From Rhineura floridana (taxonomy: Eukaryota > Chordata > Lepidosauria > Squamata > Rhineuridae), in NCBI RefSeq assembly GCF_030035675.1, contig NC_084484.1, forward strand, positions 182,627,434-182,691,433: DNA of 64,000 nucleotides. Direction: 5' to 3'. Under the pieces are notes generated by a model. That model did not search any database. It saw only the letters and a program-made list of their open reading frames with translations, and was not told the DNA's origin. Positions 43,902 through 55,344 of this stretch are shown piece by piece (the first letter of the stretch is position 1; each line of letters starts with the position of its first letter). The position numbers were made by a program, and so were the translations under genes.

Positions 43902-43924
43902 CTCTTACTTGTCCCTTATTATAT

Positions 43925-44100
43925 CTGCCATAGCTCAGAGGTAGGGCAGGGTTCCAGGTTCAATCCCCGATATCTCCAGGTAGAGCTGGAAGAGACTCGC
44001 TGTCTGAAACCCTGGAGAGCAGCTGGCAGTCAGTGTGGACAATACTGAGCTTAATAGACTAACATTCTGATATGGTATAAGGCAGCTTCCGTGTTTGGAA
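43925..44100 (+). mobile_element. tRNA-Ala-like SINE
   Basis: Head CCATAGCTCAGAGGTAGGGC and B box GGTTCAATCCC, body GAAACCCTGGAGAGCAGCTG, tail GGTATAAGGCAGCTTCC. 44101-44300 is unassigned. Confidence 0.75.
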
Positions 44101-44300
44101 TACCAGGTTTTCTTGATGGTGTCAGACAGATTCAGGCAGATGTCCAACTGCGGTGATTCCTGGCTCTGCTTCCTTACAAAGGTGGCAGCAACCAAGGAAA
44201 ATTGTTGGGTTTTTTTTAGAGTGGGGGAGATATATTCTTCAGAGGCCTCTCCCTGGTCCTCCATATGGAAGTCCACAAAAGTTGCCTTGACTTACTAGCC

Positions 44301-44438
44301 CAGCATTTCCCAACAGTGGGCCACCAGATGTTGTTGGACCACAATTCCCATCTTTCCTGACCATTGGCAATGCTGGCTGAGGCTGATGGGAGTTGTAGTC
44401 CCAACAACATCTGGTAGCCCACTAATTGGGAAATGCTG
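44301..44438. mobile_element. Palindromic hAT-like MITE
   Basis: CAGCATTTCCCAACAGTGGG to its complement CCCACTAATTGGGAAATGCTG minus a few bases. ACTAGCC repeats occur on both sides, consistent with a target duplication. Confidence 0.75.
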
Positions 44439-44881
44439 TGACTAGCCAGTCATTATTTGTGGTTGCCACCAGTTACCTCACCTACATCTCTGTGCAGGGA
44501 TAGAGAAGGCAAGGAACAGCAGGAGTCTCTCTTACTCCCTGGAAGGTTCTCCTGCTCACTCTCACTGGCTGAAAAACTAGTGGAGAGGAAGGGGGTCTGT
44601 GTGGTGCTAGATAACCTGCTCACCAGTGCTGAGGGCGTTCGCCCTTGGTGAGCTGGCGAGCGGGTTTGTGGATTCTGTCTCCTGGGTTGGTTGGTTTGAG
44701 TGATTGACTCTTTTGCTGTTGTGGTTAGATGGTTTCAGCACAGATGGCTTTTGGAGGCAGTGATGTATCAAGTCTTCTCTTCAGAGTACCTGCTGACGTT
44801 GCTTTCTCACCAAGACTGCGGCAGTTGCTCTTAGGGATGGAAGAATCTGTCCGTTTTGGTTCTCTCACTTTCTCATTTTTG
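44439..44881. other. Unassigned intron sequence
   Basis: No recognised repeat or gene. Confidence 0.4.
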
Positions 44882-45232
44882 AGTCTGCGAGTTCCAATCC
44901 CCGCTTGTGTCTCCTGGGCGTCAAGGGCCAGCTAAAGATCCCCCCACAGGGAGTGGCTCAGGGGTGACGTGCCCTGCCACCTGTGCAGCCGTGGGCAAGC
45001 GGCATAGTCCCAAGGAGCCCAGTTGCCCCCCAGCTGGCAGTTGCAGACAAGGAAGGGGCTGGCTTGTGCAGCTGTGGCAAGCTGAGCAGGCCCTTGCCAG
45101 CTGGGGAGGACTAGCCTCAGAGGGAGGCAATGGGAAACCCCCTTGGAATACCTCTTACCATAAAAACCTTATTCATAGGGTAGCCATAAATCGGGATCGA
45201 CTTGACATCAGTCCATTTCCATTTCCAAATTA
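44882..45232 (+). mobile_element. Long-bodied Sauria-type SINE, copy 1
   Basis: B box GAGTTCCAATCCCC, then about 180 bases of GC-rich body (GGGAGTGGCTCAGGGGTGAC, CCACCTGTGCAGCCGTGGGC) absent from the usual SINE, then the normal Sauria body end and BovB-like tail. A second, antisense copy is at 62688-63072. The 5' tRNA half is truncated here. Confidence 0.75.
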
Positions 45233-45639
45233 AGTTCATTTCTGCAACAATTTGCAATTTTATTTTATTTTTTAAAAAACATACTCGTGAAAATTCTTCA
45301 GCGTTATAGTGTGAATTTCTCCTAACAAATACATTTTATATGCAGTTTTGAGCAATGTACTCATTTTTGCAAGCAATTTCTCCTAAAATAATGCATTTTG
45401 TATGTTTGTTTGCTAATGTATTCATCTTTATGCATGTTTCCATATAATATATGCATTTTGGTAAACATTGGTTGGTTGGCAAACTGCATTGCAAAATTCG
45501 GATAAGTGCAAATTTTGAAGGATGTCTGTGTTGGCTCTCATATTGTTTCAGAAAGTGCAAATGTGACAGATTCAGCTTGAAATGAATTGAATTTCTCCCC
45601 CATTCCTAGTGGCTGTGGGAGCCCCTCCACTTCCAAAGC
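45233..45639. other. Unassigned AT-rich sequence
   Basis: Short tandem-like phrases around 'tttgcaagcaatttctcctaa'-type text; no family recognised. Confidence 0.35.
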
Positions 45640-45800
45640 AGGCTGCTAGTTATGGAAACATACATGACCCCTGCAGGAGGAAAGAAGCATCCCAGCTGAA
45701 ATACTGGAGAGCCACTGCCAGTCAGTGTAGACAGTATTGAGCAACATAGACCAATGGTCTGACTCAGTCTAAGACTGCTTCCTTTGTTCCTAAAGCAGCT
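45640..45800 (+). mobile_element. tRNA-Ala-like SINE, 3' half
   Basis: Body and tail only (GGAGAGCCACTGCCAGTCAG, GACCAATGGTCTGACTCAG). 45801-46379 is unique and unassigned. Confidence 0.6.
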
Positions 45801-46379
45801 TTTTGTGGGGGGATTTTGAACAGAGGAATAGCAGCTAGGCAAAGGGTTTGTTATGCTCCTTTCCCTGCTCTAAATTGCTGCCTCTCAAAGTGATTTTTCT
45901 CTTTTTAAAAATGGGCTCTCTGGCACGTGTCTCCATGTAGCATTTAGTTAGGCCCAGAATCTTTTTTTTCTCTCCGTGCAGGCTGGATTTTTTCCTGCTG
46001 TGTGAGCTCATAGTTAAGAGGAGTTGGCTCTTCACGGTAGCCCTTAGGCTGGTACTTCCAGCTGTGTGGTCTAGGGTTTGTAAGCCGGGCTGGAACCAAA
46101 TGCGTTTTAATAATAACAACAATACCGGCAGGTTCGCAAGGCTGTTCCTTTCTCTCCCCTCTTAATTTCTCTGTCTGTGTTACTTTGCCGCTGCTATTTT
46201 ATACACAGATATAAACACAGATATTAAAAAAGGGAGGGAGGCTTGCGTGCAGTAAGGAAATGGCAGAAGCTGCTTTTGGGCACAGATACGCCCCAATCCA
46301 GCTGTGGGAGATGTGCTTCCAAAAAGCGGATGGACCTCCACATACTCAGAGGCGCTCTCTCTGCCTCTCCTTTTTCTGA

Positions 46380-46580
46380 GTTGAGGGGTGTCCAGAGCAT
46401 ATGTCACTGAATACCAGTTGCTTGGGTGGGGGTGGAACTGGCAGCCTTGGCTGTTGCTTTCAAGCCCTGTTTATGAGTTTTCCAAAGGTATTGGTTGACC
46501 ACTGTTAGAAACAGGACGTGGGACTAGATGGACCCTTCTTCCAATCCAGCAGAGCTCTTCTTACGGACTTGTGAGAAATG
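46380..46580 (+). mobile_element. CR1 LINE 3' tail
   Basis: GAATACCAGTTGCTTGGG, GACCACTGTTAGAAACAGGA and GACTAGATGGACCC follow the CR1 3' UTR order. Confidence 0.6.
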
Positions 46581-46619
46581 CCCTTACGGTATTGGGTGTA
46601 TGTGCCGCTCTAGATGTCC

Positions 46620-46800
46620 TTTTTATTGCATTCGTCACCGTCATTATTAGCTTTTTTACCTGCCCTTCACCAGAAGGCCCCAGAGCAGGACACAACAATG
46701 TAAAATACAACATTAAAACAGTTTAAAACAAATTACAGTCACAACTAAATGGGTCTTTTATATATAGATATATAGATATAGATATAGATATATTCCTCCT
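46620..46800 (-). mobile_element. LINE tail (L2-like), antisense, with ATAG repeat
   Basis: Complement of an L2-like 3' UTR around TTTTTACCTGCCCTTCACC and an AT-rich end; a TATAGA-type repeat follows at 46762-46792. 46801-47129 is unassigned. Confidence 0.4.
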
Positions 46801-47129
46801 CTCCCCTTGTCCCTTTTTCCTTTTGTGTCGTGTCATTTGGATTGCAAGCGGCATTAGGATTTGTGCTCATGATGGTATCGGAGCGGTTATATGCGATCCC
46901 TCATTCAAGCCTGTTTGTGTCTGCAAAAGTTTCACTGTGGACATACTGCATCGTTGCCAATCAGTGCATGTCCCATAGCTTCCTGCTAAAACCTTTAACT
47001 TTTCAGACCACAATAGTGCACGAGTGTCTCTAGATGGCAGTGATGCAGTAACATTGGGGAAGCATTGCAGAACAACTAATGAAGCAGAATGATGTGTGGA
47101 TGGTCCACTAATCCACCACCAATCCACTA

Positions 47130-47480
47130 TTATTGCCACCCTGGACTCCTTTGGGAGGAAGAGTGGGATGTAAATTCAATAAATAAATAATAGTAGTAAT
47201 ATTGTATCAGTGATAAGTTGCAGAATACACTCACACACACACACAAAACCAATCTGGAGAGGGCCTGTGTCCATTATCTATTATTTATTAATTCCTTCAT
47301 TTAGGCCGTTTGTACTCCACTCTTCAGCCAGAAAGGCTCCCACAGCAGCATATAATACAATCAGTTGTGACAAGATAGTCCCTGCCCTGCAGGCTTTCAG
47401 TCTAAATGACATGATAGAAAAGGAAAAAGGGACAGGGAGGGATGAGGAAAAAACATAAACTTGGGCACCACTTAAACCTG
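47130..47480. mobile_element. LINE 3' tail fragments
   Basis: A + strand L2 tail (CCACCCTGGACTCCTTTGGG to the AAAT run near 47185) and, from 47285, a minus-strand tail-like piece (GACAAGATAGTCCCTGCCCT). 47481-47970 is unassigned. Confidence 0.45.
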
Positions 47481-47976
47481 TCTGTCTACGTACCTGAAAT
47501 CAAAATTCTGCAGTAACAACCCACATTTCACAAAACTAGAGAATCTTTACCTCCAGCAGCCACAACAAGCTGCGCAGAATGGTACTGGGATAATGCAAGT
47601 GGGCTGGGAGGGAGCCTGGTCTTCAGACCACTGTTTGCAAGGGGGTGCATTTTTGTGTGTAGTTGTAGGCCTACTTCCAGCCATGGCTAATTTTAACATT
47701 GATACTATCCCCTTTCCTGTAGGCTTCACTTATCCAAACTGAACACCCAACTGTACATTAAATGCTTATTTCTGCAAATTTAAGATAAAAAACCAGGCAG
47801 GTGCTCCAAGGAACCCAAGCAGCTGGAGATGGACTGACCAGAAATTCCAGTTATCTTGCATCAGCACCTGATATAGTTCCTTGCCCTTCCTCAGGGCTAG
47901 CAAAAAGCAGAATAAATTATTTTTTAAAAATACATAAGCATTTCCGTCTAATTCTGTTCCTGTACAGTGCTCTCTT

Positions 47977-48200
47977 GAGTGTGTGGTGTAGTGGTTAGAG
48001 TGTTAGACTATGACCTGGGAGACCAGGGTTCAAATCCCCGCACAGCCACGAAGCTCACTGGGTGACCTTGGGCCAGTCACTGCCTCTCAGCCTCAGAGGG
48101 AGGCAATGGTAAACCCCCTCTGAATACCGCTTACCATGAAAACCCTCTTCAGAGGGTCGCCATAAGTCGGGATCGACTTGAAGGCAGTCCATTTTCATTT
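47977..48200 (+). mobile_element. Sauria-type SINE
   Basis: Full layout: A box GGTGTAGTGGTTAGAG, B box GGTTCAAATCCCC, body GGGTGACCTTGGGCCAGTCA, tail GTCGGGATCGACTTGAAGGC. Confidence 0.9.
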
Positions 48201-48219
48201 CACACAGTGCACTCTGCAC

Positions 48220-48352
48220 CAGCCTTCTGCAGCATGGTGCCCTCCAGATGTTTTGGAATACACCTCCCATCATCCCTGGCCATGGGCCATACAGGCTGCG
48301 TCTGATGGGTATTGTAGTCCAAACCACCTGGAAAGCACCAGGTTGGGAAAGC
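48220..48352. mobile_element. Palindromic hAT-like MITE
   Basis: Arms GGTGCCCTCCAGATGTTTTG and complement CACCTGGAAAGCACCAGG, core CTCCCATCATCCCTGGCC. 48353-48852 is unassigned. Confidence 0.7.
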
Positions 48353-48852
48353 AGAAGTAAAAAGAAGAAGAAGAAAAAAAGGAGAGCTTACAATCGACAG
48401 TTTCACAGTGAGGAGAGAACAAAGTGTTTGAGTCACCCTGGTGGTTCCATCATGGGGTTGTACACCCACCCCACGCAGTAAAATACAAAAAAATGGGTTG
48501 CTGTTTTAAAATGATCATTCCCGGGCTACAGTGCGGAGCAGTGCAGTGGATTCTCCCCTCTGCCTTTCCACTTGGGACTGATACTGCTCTGATGCAAGAA
48601 GGTGACAACCTCTTTGGCTTTCTGCCAGAAAAGGGGGCGTGAGGGGGGGGCAATGCTTGGCAGGGATTGCAGAGGAAGCCTCGAAGATCAGGCTGTTTTG
48701 GCAGGATCCTCCTCTTGGGAATTTCAGATGCTTTTGCTGTATTGGGTCAGTGGGATCACAAGCTGAGCTCTCTTTCCCTCCTTAGGCCCTCTCTTACATT
48801 CTTGTGTTTGGAAAGCCATTGAAAGAGGAAGCGGCGGGCTGTTCCTCTGCAT

Positions 48853-48978
48853 CAGCCTTCCCCAACCTGGTGCCCTCCAGACGTTTTCTGGATGACACCT
48901 CCCATCAACCAGCTGGCTGTGGTGGTTTGACAGCTGTAGTCCAAAATGTCTGGAGGGCATCAGGTTGGGGAAGGCTGC
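48853..48978. mobile_element. Palindromic hAT-like MITE
   Basis: CAGCCTTCCCCAACCTGGTG to GGTTGGGGAAGGCTG, same family as 48220. Flanks CTCTGCAT and CCCTACAT match in 6 of 8 positions. Confidence 0.8.
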
Positions 48979-49074
48979 CCCTACATCTTTCACTAGTCAG
49001 GGGCACATGGCAGGCTGCTGTGCACCAGCCCTCCACCAGCACTCCTCCCCTTTTCTCCCTAGTTGGTCTTAACT

Positions 49075-49350
49075 ATCACTAGAAGCTAAAATGATGAAAC
49101 TGAGGTTATCATACTTTGGACACATCATGAGAAGACAGGATTCACTAGAAAATACGATAATGCTGGGAAAAACAGAAGGGAGTAGAAAAAGAGGAAGGCC
49201 AAACAAGAGATGGATTGATTCCATAAAGGAAGCCACACACCTGAACTTACAAGATCTGAACAGGGTGGTTTATAACGGATACTGTTGGAGGTCACTGATT
49301 CATAGGGTCACCATATGTCGTAATCGACTTGAAGGCACATAACAACAATA
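49075..49350 (+). mobile_element. RTE-BovB LINE 3' end
   Basis: Open frame KMMKLRLSYFGHIMRRQDS to ICRNRLEGT at 49091-49342 and the terminal tail. About 90% similar by eye to the end of the 33.5-kb copy. Confidence 0.85.
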
Positions 49351-49449
49351 AAATGTTGTATCTGCACCAGCACTAACTGCGCTTAATGATGAGCAGGGTT
49401 TTATGTGGATTCATGAACCCTGGTTAAGTTAGACCTTGCGTAGTGTCAA

Positions 49450-49598
49450 CCCTGGCTAGTCTCAGGAACACAGGTAGCTGCCTTATACCGAATCAGACTG
49501 TTGGTCAACCTAGCTTAGTATTGACTGGCAGGGACTCAGCCTGGGTTTCAGATACCAGGGTCTGAACCTGGGACCATTTGCATGTAAAACAATGGATG
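49450..49598 (-). mobile_element. tRNA-Ala-like SINE, antisense
   Basis: GGAACACAGGTAGCTGCC (3' end) to the head complement near 49590. Confidence 0.6.
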
Positions 49599-50541
49599 TA
49601 AGACATGGTAAGACCGCTGCGGCCGTTTCTGGACTGGGGTAGCCTGACCACTGTTGTCCACACACTGGTAACCTCCAGGCTGGATTACTGTAATGCGCTA
49701 TATGTGAGGTTGGTCTGGAAGCTGCAGCTGATGCAAAATGTGGCAGTGAGCCTGCTCACTGGGGCAGGGTATCACCAACATGTCACCCCACTGGTGAAAG
49801 AATTGCACTGGCTGCGCAGTTGCTACCGGGCCAAGTTCAAGGTTCTAGTTTTGGTGTACAAAGCCCTATACAGCTTAGGACCAGGATACCTGAAAGACCG
49901 TCTTACCCCTTATATGCCCAGTCGATCACTGCACTCTGCAGGTGAGGGCTGTAATGTTCCTCCCACTGGCACCACCTGTCAGGCTCCCACCCGTGGCTAC
50001 CAGCAGTCAGAATCACACTTTTTATTTTTCTTTAGTACACCCTAGCACAGATCTCACAAGATCCCACTGCTAGGCAGTACCACCAGCCACTCCCTAGACT
50101 TCGCCTAGTCTCCCTATGGCTTATTGTTACTTTGTGTCTGGGTACCCTTGCCATTGCTCTGGATACTTGACGATGTTACAATATCTCCCTTCACCACTGC
50201 CACCATTTATTTGATACTGTTTCCCTCCAGCCTTGGTAATTACCCTGCCCTCCCTTCTGGTCTGTGTATTCCCAGCCAAGGGTCAGGCTTTTGGTAAACC
50301 AATAAAAGTATTTATTTGATAACACCAGGAAATAACAAGACTACTTTAGGAATGTTCAACAAGCGTATGGTTTCATATAGTGTCACTCTTTATGTTTCCA
50401 GTCTTATATATTCTGCCTAAATACCAGCCAAATATAATCCAACCCACAACCAACTCCAATCCACACTCCACAACCAACCGCCAACAACTCCCCCACAAAA
50501 CAGAACCCTGAACCAACTGTCATCCTCTCATTTATACCTTC

Positions 50542-52626
50542 ATAAGAACATAAGAACATAAGAAGAGCCTGCTGGATCAGGCCAGTGGCCCATCTAGTCC
50601 AGCATCCTGTTCTCACAGTGGCCAACCAGGTGCCTGGGGGAAGCCCGCAAGCAGGACCCGAGTGCAAGAACACTCTCCCCTCCTGAGGCTTCCGGCAACT
50701 GGTTTTCAGAAGCATGCTGCCTCTGACTAGGGTGGCACAGCACAGCCATCATGGCTAGTAGCCATTGATAGCCCTGTCCTCCATGAATTTGTCTAATCTT
50801 CTTTGAAAGCCGTCCAAGCTGGTGGCCATTACTGCATCTTGTGGGAGCAAATTCCATAGTTTAACTATGCGCTGAGTAAAGAAGTACTTCCTTTTGTCTG
50901 TCCTGAATCTTCCAACATTCAGCTTCTTTGAATGTCCACGAGTTCTAGTATTATGAGAGAGGGAGAAGAACTTTTCTCTATCCACTTTCTCAATGCCATG
51001 CATAATTTTATACACTTCTATCATGTCTCCTCTGACCCGCCTTTTCTCTAAACTAAAAAGCCCCAAATGCTGCAACCTTTCCTCGTAAGGGAGTCGCTCC
51101 ATCCCCTTGATCATTCTGGTTGCCCTCTTCTGAACCTTTTCCAACTCTAGAATATCCTTTTTGAGATGAGGCGACCAGAACTGTACACAGTATTCCAAAT
51201 GCGGCCGCACCATAGATTTATACAACGGCATGATGATATCAGCTGTTTTATTTTCAATACCTTTCCTAATTATCGCTAGCATGGAATTTGCCTTTTTCAC
51301 AGCTGCCGCACACTGGGTCGACATTTTCATCGTGCTGTCCACTACAACCCCGAGGTCTCTCTCCTGGTCGGTCACCGCCAGTTCAGACCCCATGAGCGTA
51401 TATGTGAAATTCAGATTTTTTGCTCCAATATGCATAATTTTACACTTGTTTATATTGAATTGCATTTGCCATTTTTCTGCCCATTCACTCAGTTTGGAGA
51501 GGTCTTTTTGGAGCTCTTCGCAATCCCTTTTTGTTTTAACAACCCTGAACAATTTAGTGTCATCAGCAAACTTGGCCACTTCACTGCTCACTCCTAATTC
51601 TAGGTCATTAATGAACAAGTTGAAAAGTACAGGTCCCAATACCGATCCTTGAGGGACTCCACTTTCTACAGCCCTCCATTGGGAGAACTGTCCGTTTATT
51701 CCTACTCTCTGCTTTCTGCTTCTTAACCAATTTCTTATCCACAAGAGGACCTCTCCTCTTATTCCATGACTGCTAAGCTTCCTCAGAAGCCTTTGGTGAG
51801 GTACCTTGTCAAACGCTTTTTGAAAGTCGAAGTACACTATGTCCACTGGATCACCTCTATCTATATGCTTGTTGACACTCTCAAAGAATTCTAATAGGTT
51901 ACTGAGACAGGACTTTCCCTTGCAGAAGCCATGCTGGCTCTGCTTCAGCAAGGCTTGTTCTTCTATGTGCTTAGTTAATCTAGCTTTAATAATACTTTCT
52001 ACCAGTTTTCCAGGGACAGAAGTTAAGCTAACTGGCCTGTAATTTCTGGGATCCCCTCTGGATCCCTTTTTGAAGATTGGCGTTACATTTGCCACTTTCC
52101 AGTCCTCAGGCACGGAGGAGGACCCAAGGGACAAGTTACATATTTTAGTTAGCAGATCAGCAATTTCACCTTTGAGTTCTTTGAGAACTCTCGGGTGGAT
52201 GCCATCCGGGCCCGGTGATTTGTCAGTTTTTATATTGTCCATTAAGCTTAGAACTTCCTCTCTCGTTACCACTATTTGTCTCAGTTCCTCAGAATCCCTT
52301 CCTGCAAATGTTAGTTCAGGTTCAGGGATCTGCCCTATATCTTCCACTGTGAAGACAGATGCAAAGAATTCATTTAGCTTCTCTGCAATCTCCTTATCGT
52401 TCTTTAGTACACCTTTGACTCCCTTATCATCCAAGGGTCCAATTGTCTCCCTAGATGGTCTCCTGCTTTGAATGGATTTATAGAATTTTTTGTTGTTGGT
52501 TTTTATGTTCTTAGCAATGTGCTCCTCAAATTCTTTTTTAGCATTCCTTATTGTCTTCTTGCATTTCTTTTGCCAGAGTTTGTGTTCTTTTTTATTTTCT
52601 TCATTTGGACAAGACTTCCATTTTTT
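50542..52626 (-). mobile_element. CR1 LINE, 5'-truncated, inside the LTR
   Basis: 2,085 bases, collinear without net indel with 28565-30650 on the other strand. Truncation lies in the part coding the segment between endonuclease and RT. The 3' end starts at AAGAACATAAGAACATAAG on the + strand. Confidence 0.95.
50755..52434 (-). pseudogene. CR1 ORF2 C-terminal part, RT with intact FADD
   Basis: A 559-codon open frame covering RT fingers, palm, thumb and C-terminus: DKSPGPDGIHPRVLK, FDFQKAFDKVPH, GVPQGSVLGPVLF, FADDTKLF, GLFSLEKRRVRGDM, ending RAINGY. The endonuclease is missing through 5' truncation. Against the 27545-30436 copy only about half a dozen amino-acid differences are visible (for example K/T, R/G, F/L, L/S, D/A, A/V). 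Not an autonomous element, but its catalytic residues are intact. Confidence 0.9.
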
Positions 52627-53247
52627 CAGCCACTCAAACGCTCAGCCAATCATCATACAGCATTCTCCAGCATTCTAGCCCATGTACTCCCCCCTCTCAC
52701 TCAGTCACTTACCATATATCACTTAATAAACCCGCACTTACCATATTTACAGATATTAAAATACAGGGACATCACAAGGGCCTTCTGCAAATACCTTCTT
52801 ATCAGGAGGTCCGTTTGGCACAACATAGGAAACAGACCTTTAGTGTAGTGGCACCGACCCTTTGGAATTCCCTCCCCTTAAATATTAGACAGGCACCATC
52901 TCTGTTAGCTTTTTGGCGCCTACTAAAGACCTTCCTCTTTCAACAAGCCTTTTAAGTAGAGACCTTATCCCAGTCTCTGTCTGTGTTGGAATTGCCTTGA
53001 ATATGTTTTTAAAGCTTTTTTTTTAAAAAAAGATATTTTTACAGATGTTTTGTTGTAATATTTTTTTTAAAAAAATTATGATGTTTTAGAGTGTTTTTGG
53101 TGCTTTTGTTTGCTGCCTGGGGCTCCTGCTGGGAGGAAGGGCGGGATATAAACAAACAAACAAATAAATAAAGTGCCCTATCACTGAGTCAGGGTCCTTC
53201 CCCACATGGCTCTCGGTGCACACATAACACAAAACTATTATTTAAGC

Positions 53248-53344
53248 CAGCCTTTGCCAACCAGGCACCCTCCAGATGTTTTGGACTTCAACTCTCATCG
53301 CTCCCAACTGGCAGTTGTTCTGGAGTGCACCAGGCTGGCGAAGG
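53248..53344. mobile_element. Palindromic hAT-like MITE
   Basis: CAGCCTTTGCCAACCAGG with core CCTCCAGATGTTTTGGACTT and opposing arm GTGCACCAGGCTGG. 53345-54039 is otherwise mostly unique; a repeat block (GGAGTCTTGTGACGCCTTAA) lies near 53968. Confidence 0.65.
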
Positions 53345-53685
53345 GTGACGGAGCCCCCAAGTTACCTTCTCTTACTTGTACTGGTTCTCTGAGGTCTTAG
53401 GTACTGAAGACTTTTCTAGCTGTGCTGTGTGAAATCCTTTAAACTGGAGATGGAAGGAGATTGAATCCAGCGTCTTTGGCATGCAAGGCATGGGCTCAAC
53501 CCCTGAGCTCCGGCCCTCCACTATCAGTCTGCGGTTGCCTATTTTAAACGCTGAGAGATAGGGGCAAGTGCTGATTTCTTTTGGCTGTTTTGGTGCGTTA
53601 CTGCAATAATGAGTTAAAGGAAAAAAGTCGAAGAATAGCTTTCCTCTACCCACAGAACCCTGGAAAAACATTGACCCCAGAGGTG

Positions 53686-53698
53686 GTTGCCTGGCAAC
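53686..53698. promoter_or_regulatory. RFX-type X-box, perfect half-sites
   Basis: GTTGCCTGGCAAC: both half-sites are exact with one base between. Lies in sequence I cannot assign to a repeat. Confidence 0.4.
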
Positions 53699-54039
53699 AG
53701 TACACAGTGCAGCCTTCCCAGAGATTAAGGGTGCTGTTCAGAAAAATATAGGCAAACGACGGTAGTTACACCAGTAGGAGTCAAACCCCTTAGCAGCAGG
53801 CGTGAATTACCTCCGTAAATGTTGACTGAGGTAATTCTCACTTTGTGCAGGGAAAAGGAGGACATCATTATTTCTATATTGGCCACACAAACTTGAAGAA
53901 AAAACAGAGGCCTGTCTTCATCCCAGTTCTCCCACCATGAGAATCACATTCACGGAAAAAGAAGAAGGAGTCTTGTGACGCCTTAAAGACTAACAAATTG
54001 GTTAGGGCATAAGCTTTCCATGAAAAGCTTTCTCACTTC

Positions 54040-55320
54040 AAAAGGGATATTGTAGAGCTGGAAAAGATTTTGTTAAAAAGGGCAACCAAAGTGCTCAAGA
54101 GGATGGAGCAACTCCCCTATGAGGAAGGGATGCATTTGGGGCTCTTTAGTAAGAGAAAAAGCAAGTAAGAAGTGACATGATAGAAGTGTGTAAAACTATG
54201 CACAGGTACATATTTGCACCTGTGGTAGGATTGCCCCCAAATACAACTTGTTTGGATGAAGGTCTTCCAGGAAATTAGCAAAATAACCCATCAACAAATT
54301 AGTATTTCTCCACAATTGGCCATTTTTAATTTTGCTTATGAATGATAATTCAGAACTTCATAATAGATAACTGAACTGGTTATACATCTTTTACATGCCA
54401 CTTATTTTATGGTGGCATGCTTTTGGAAGAATCTTTCTGGAGCCAGTATAGAATATTGGTATAATTTGGTTTGGAATGAAACATTGTTGGATAAATTAAC
54501 ACAAAAAGCATCTCCAGAGGCCAGAGTAAATTTGGTATGATTTTGTGCAATATGCAAATCATGACAAACATGGTGAAGCCCCTCTGCTGGTGTATAGATG
54601 GATTTGCTTTAAGTGCTTCTCTCTTTACTCTCATCCTCTACAGAAAGAAAATAAATAGGGATACAATAAGTTACATTTTAAAGGGTCAGTGCATGATAAT
54701 AGTCTAGCTCTTGAATATGAGTTTATCTTGTTTAATTTTGTGTACTTATCTTTTGGTAATTTTGGATGATTTATACATGTTGCTTTGTTGATAATTATGG
54801 ATTGTTATGTTTTTAAAATTAGTTTTAAATTAGTTTTAAAATTAGTTTAAAATTAGTTTTAAAATTGATTTGAAAATAATGATAAAATTATGCATGGCAT
54901 GGAGAAAGCGGATAGAGAAAAGTTTTTCGCCCTCTCACGTAACACTAGAACACGTGGATATCAAATGAAGCTGATTGTTGGAAGAATCAGGACAGAGAAA
55001 GGAAATACTTCTTCATACAGTGCATAAACTCTGGAATTTGCTTCCACGAGATGTAGTGATGGCCATCATCTTGGATGCTTTAGAAGGGGTGTAGACCACT
55101 TCATGGGAGGATGTCAGTCGCTATTGGCTACTAGCTATGATGGTTGTGTAGAACGTCCAGTCTCTGAGGCAGTATGCCCCTGAATACCAGCAAGTGGAAA
55201 GGGTGCTATGGTGCGCATAGGGCTTCCCATAAATATGGGGTTGGCCACTGTGAGAATAGAATTCTAGGCTATATGGTCTTTGGTCCAGCAGGGCTCTTCT
55301 TGTGGTCTTCTGAAGGGAGA
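54040..55320 (+). mobile_element. CR1 LINE 3' part, split by an L1 insertion
   Basis: 54040-54202 (GGATATTGTAGAGCTGGAAA, GATGGAGCAACTCCCCTATG) and 54883-55320 (ATGCATGGCATGGAGAAAGC to the 3' UTR) are consecutive CR1 sequence separated exactly by the L1 piece. Confidence 0.85.
54203..54882 (+). mobile_element. L1 LINE 3' end inside CR1
   Basis: About 680 bases. The first part translates, with a few stops, as an L1 ORF2 C-terminus (TYLHLW then HQQISISPQLAIFNFAYE). It ends in an A/T-rich AAAATTAGTTTT tail. Flanked by 12-bp repeats TAAAACTATGCA (54191-54202) and TAAAATTATGCA (54883-54894), one mismatch. Confidence 0.8.
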
Positions 55321-55344
55321 GAGGAAATAAAACAGATACTATGC

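Larger units (their letters stand above)
49950..52776 (-). mobile_element. Solo LTR (retrovirus-like/Gypsy-type) hosting a CR1
   Basis: A fossil. Inverted ends TGTAATGTTCC and GGGACATCACA (TG..CA form), flanked by 5-bp direct repeats AGGGC at 49945-49949 and 52777-52781. Without the nested CR1 it is about 740 bases. Minus-strand orientation is inferred from a TATA-like and a polyadenylation-like motif in the right order. No internal coding region is present. Younger than the L2 and older than the CR1 within it. Confidence 0.7.
49605..53170 (+). mobile_element. L2 LINE 3' part, split by a nested insertion
   Basis: 49605-49949 encodes SLTTVVHTLVTSRLDYCNAL to YLKDRLTPYMPSRSLHSAGE. It resumes at 52777 with CTTCTGCAAATACCTTCTTA, the next bases of the same L2, then the 3' UTR to about 53170. 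The two halves are separated by the solo LTR at 49950-52776, whose insertion duplicated AGGGC. Confidence 0.85.
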
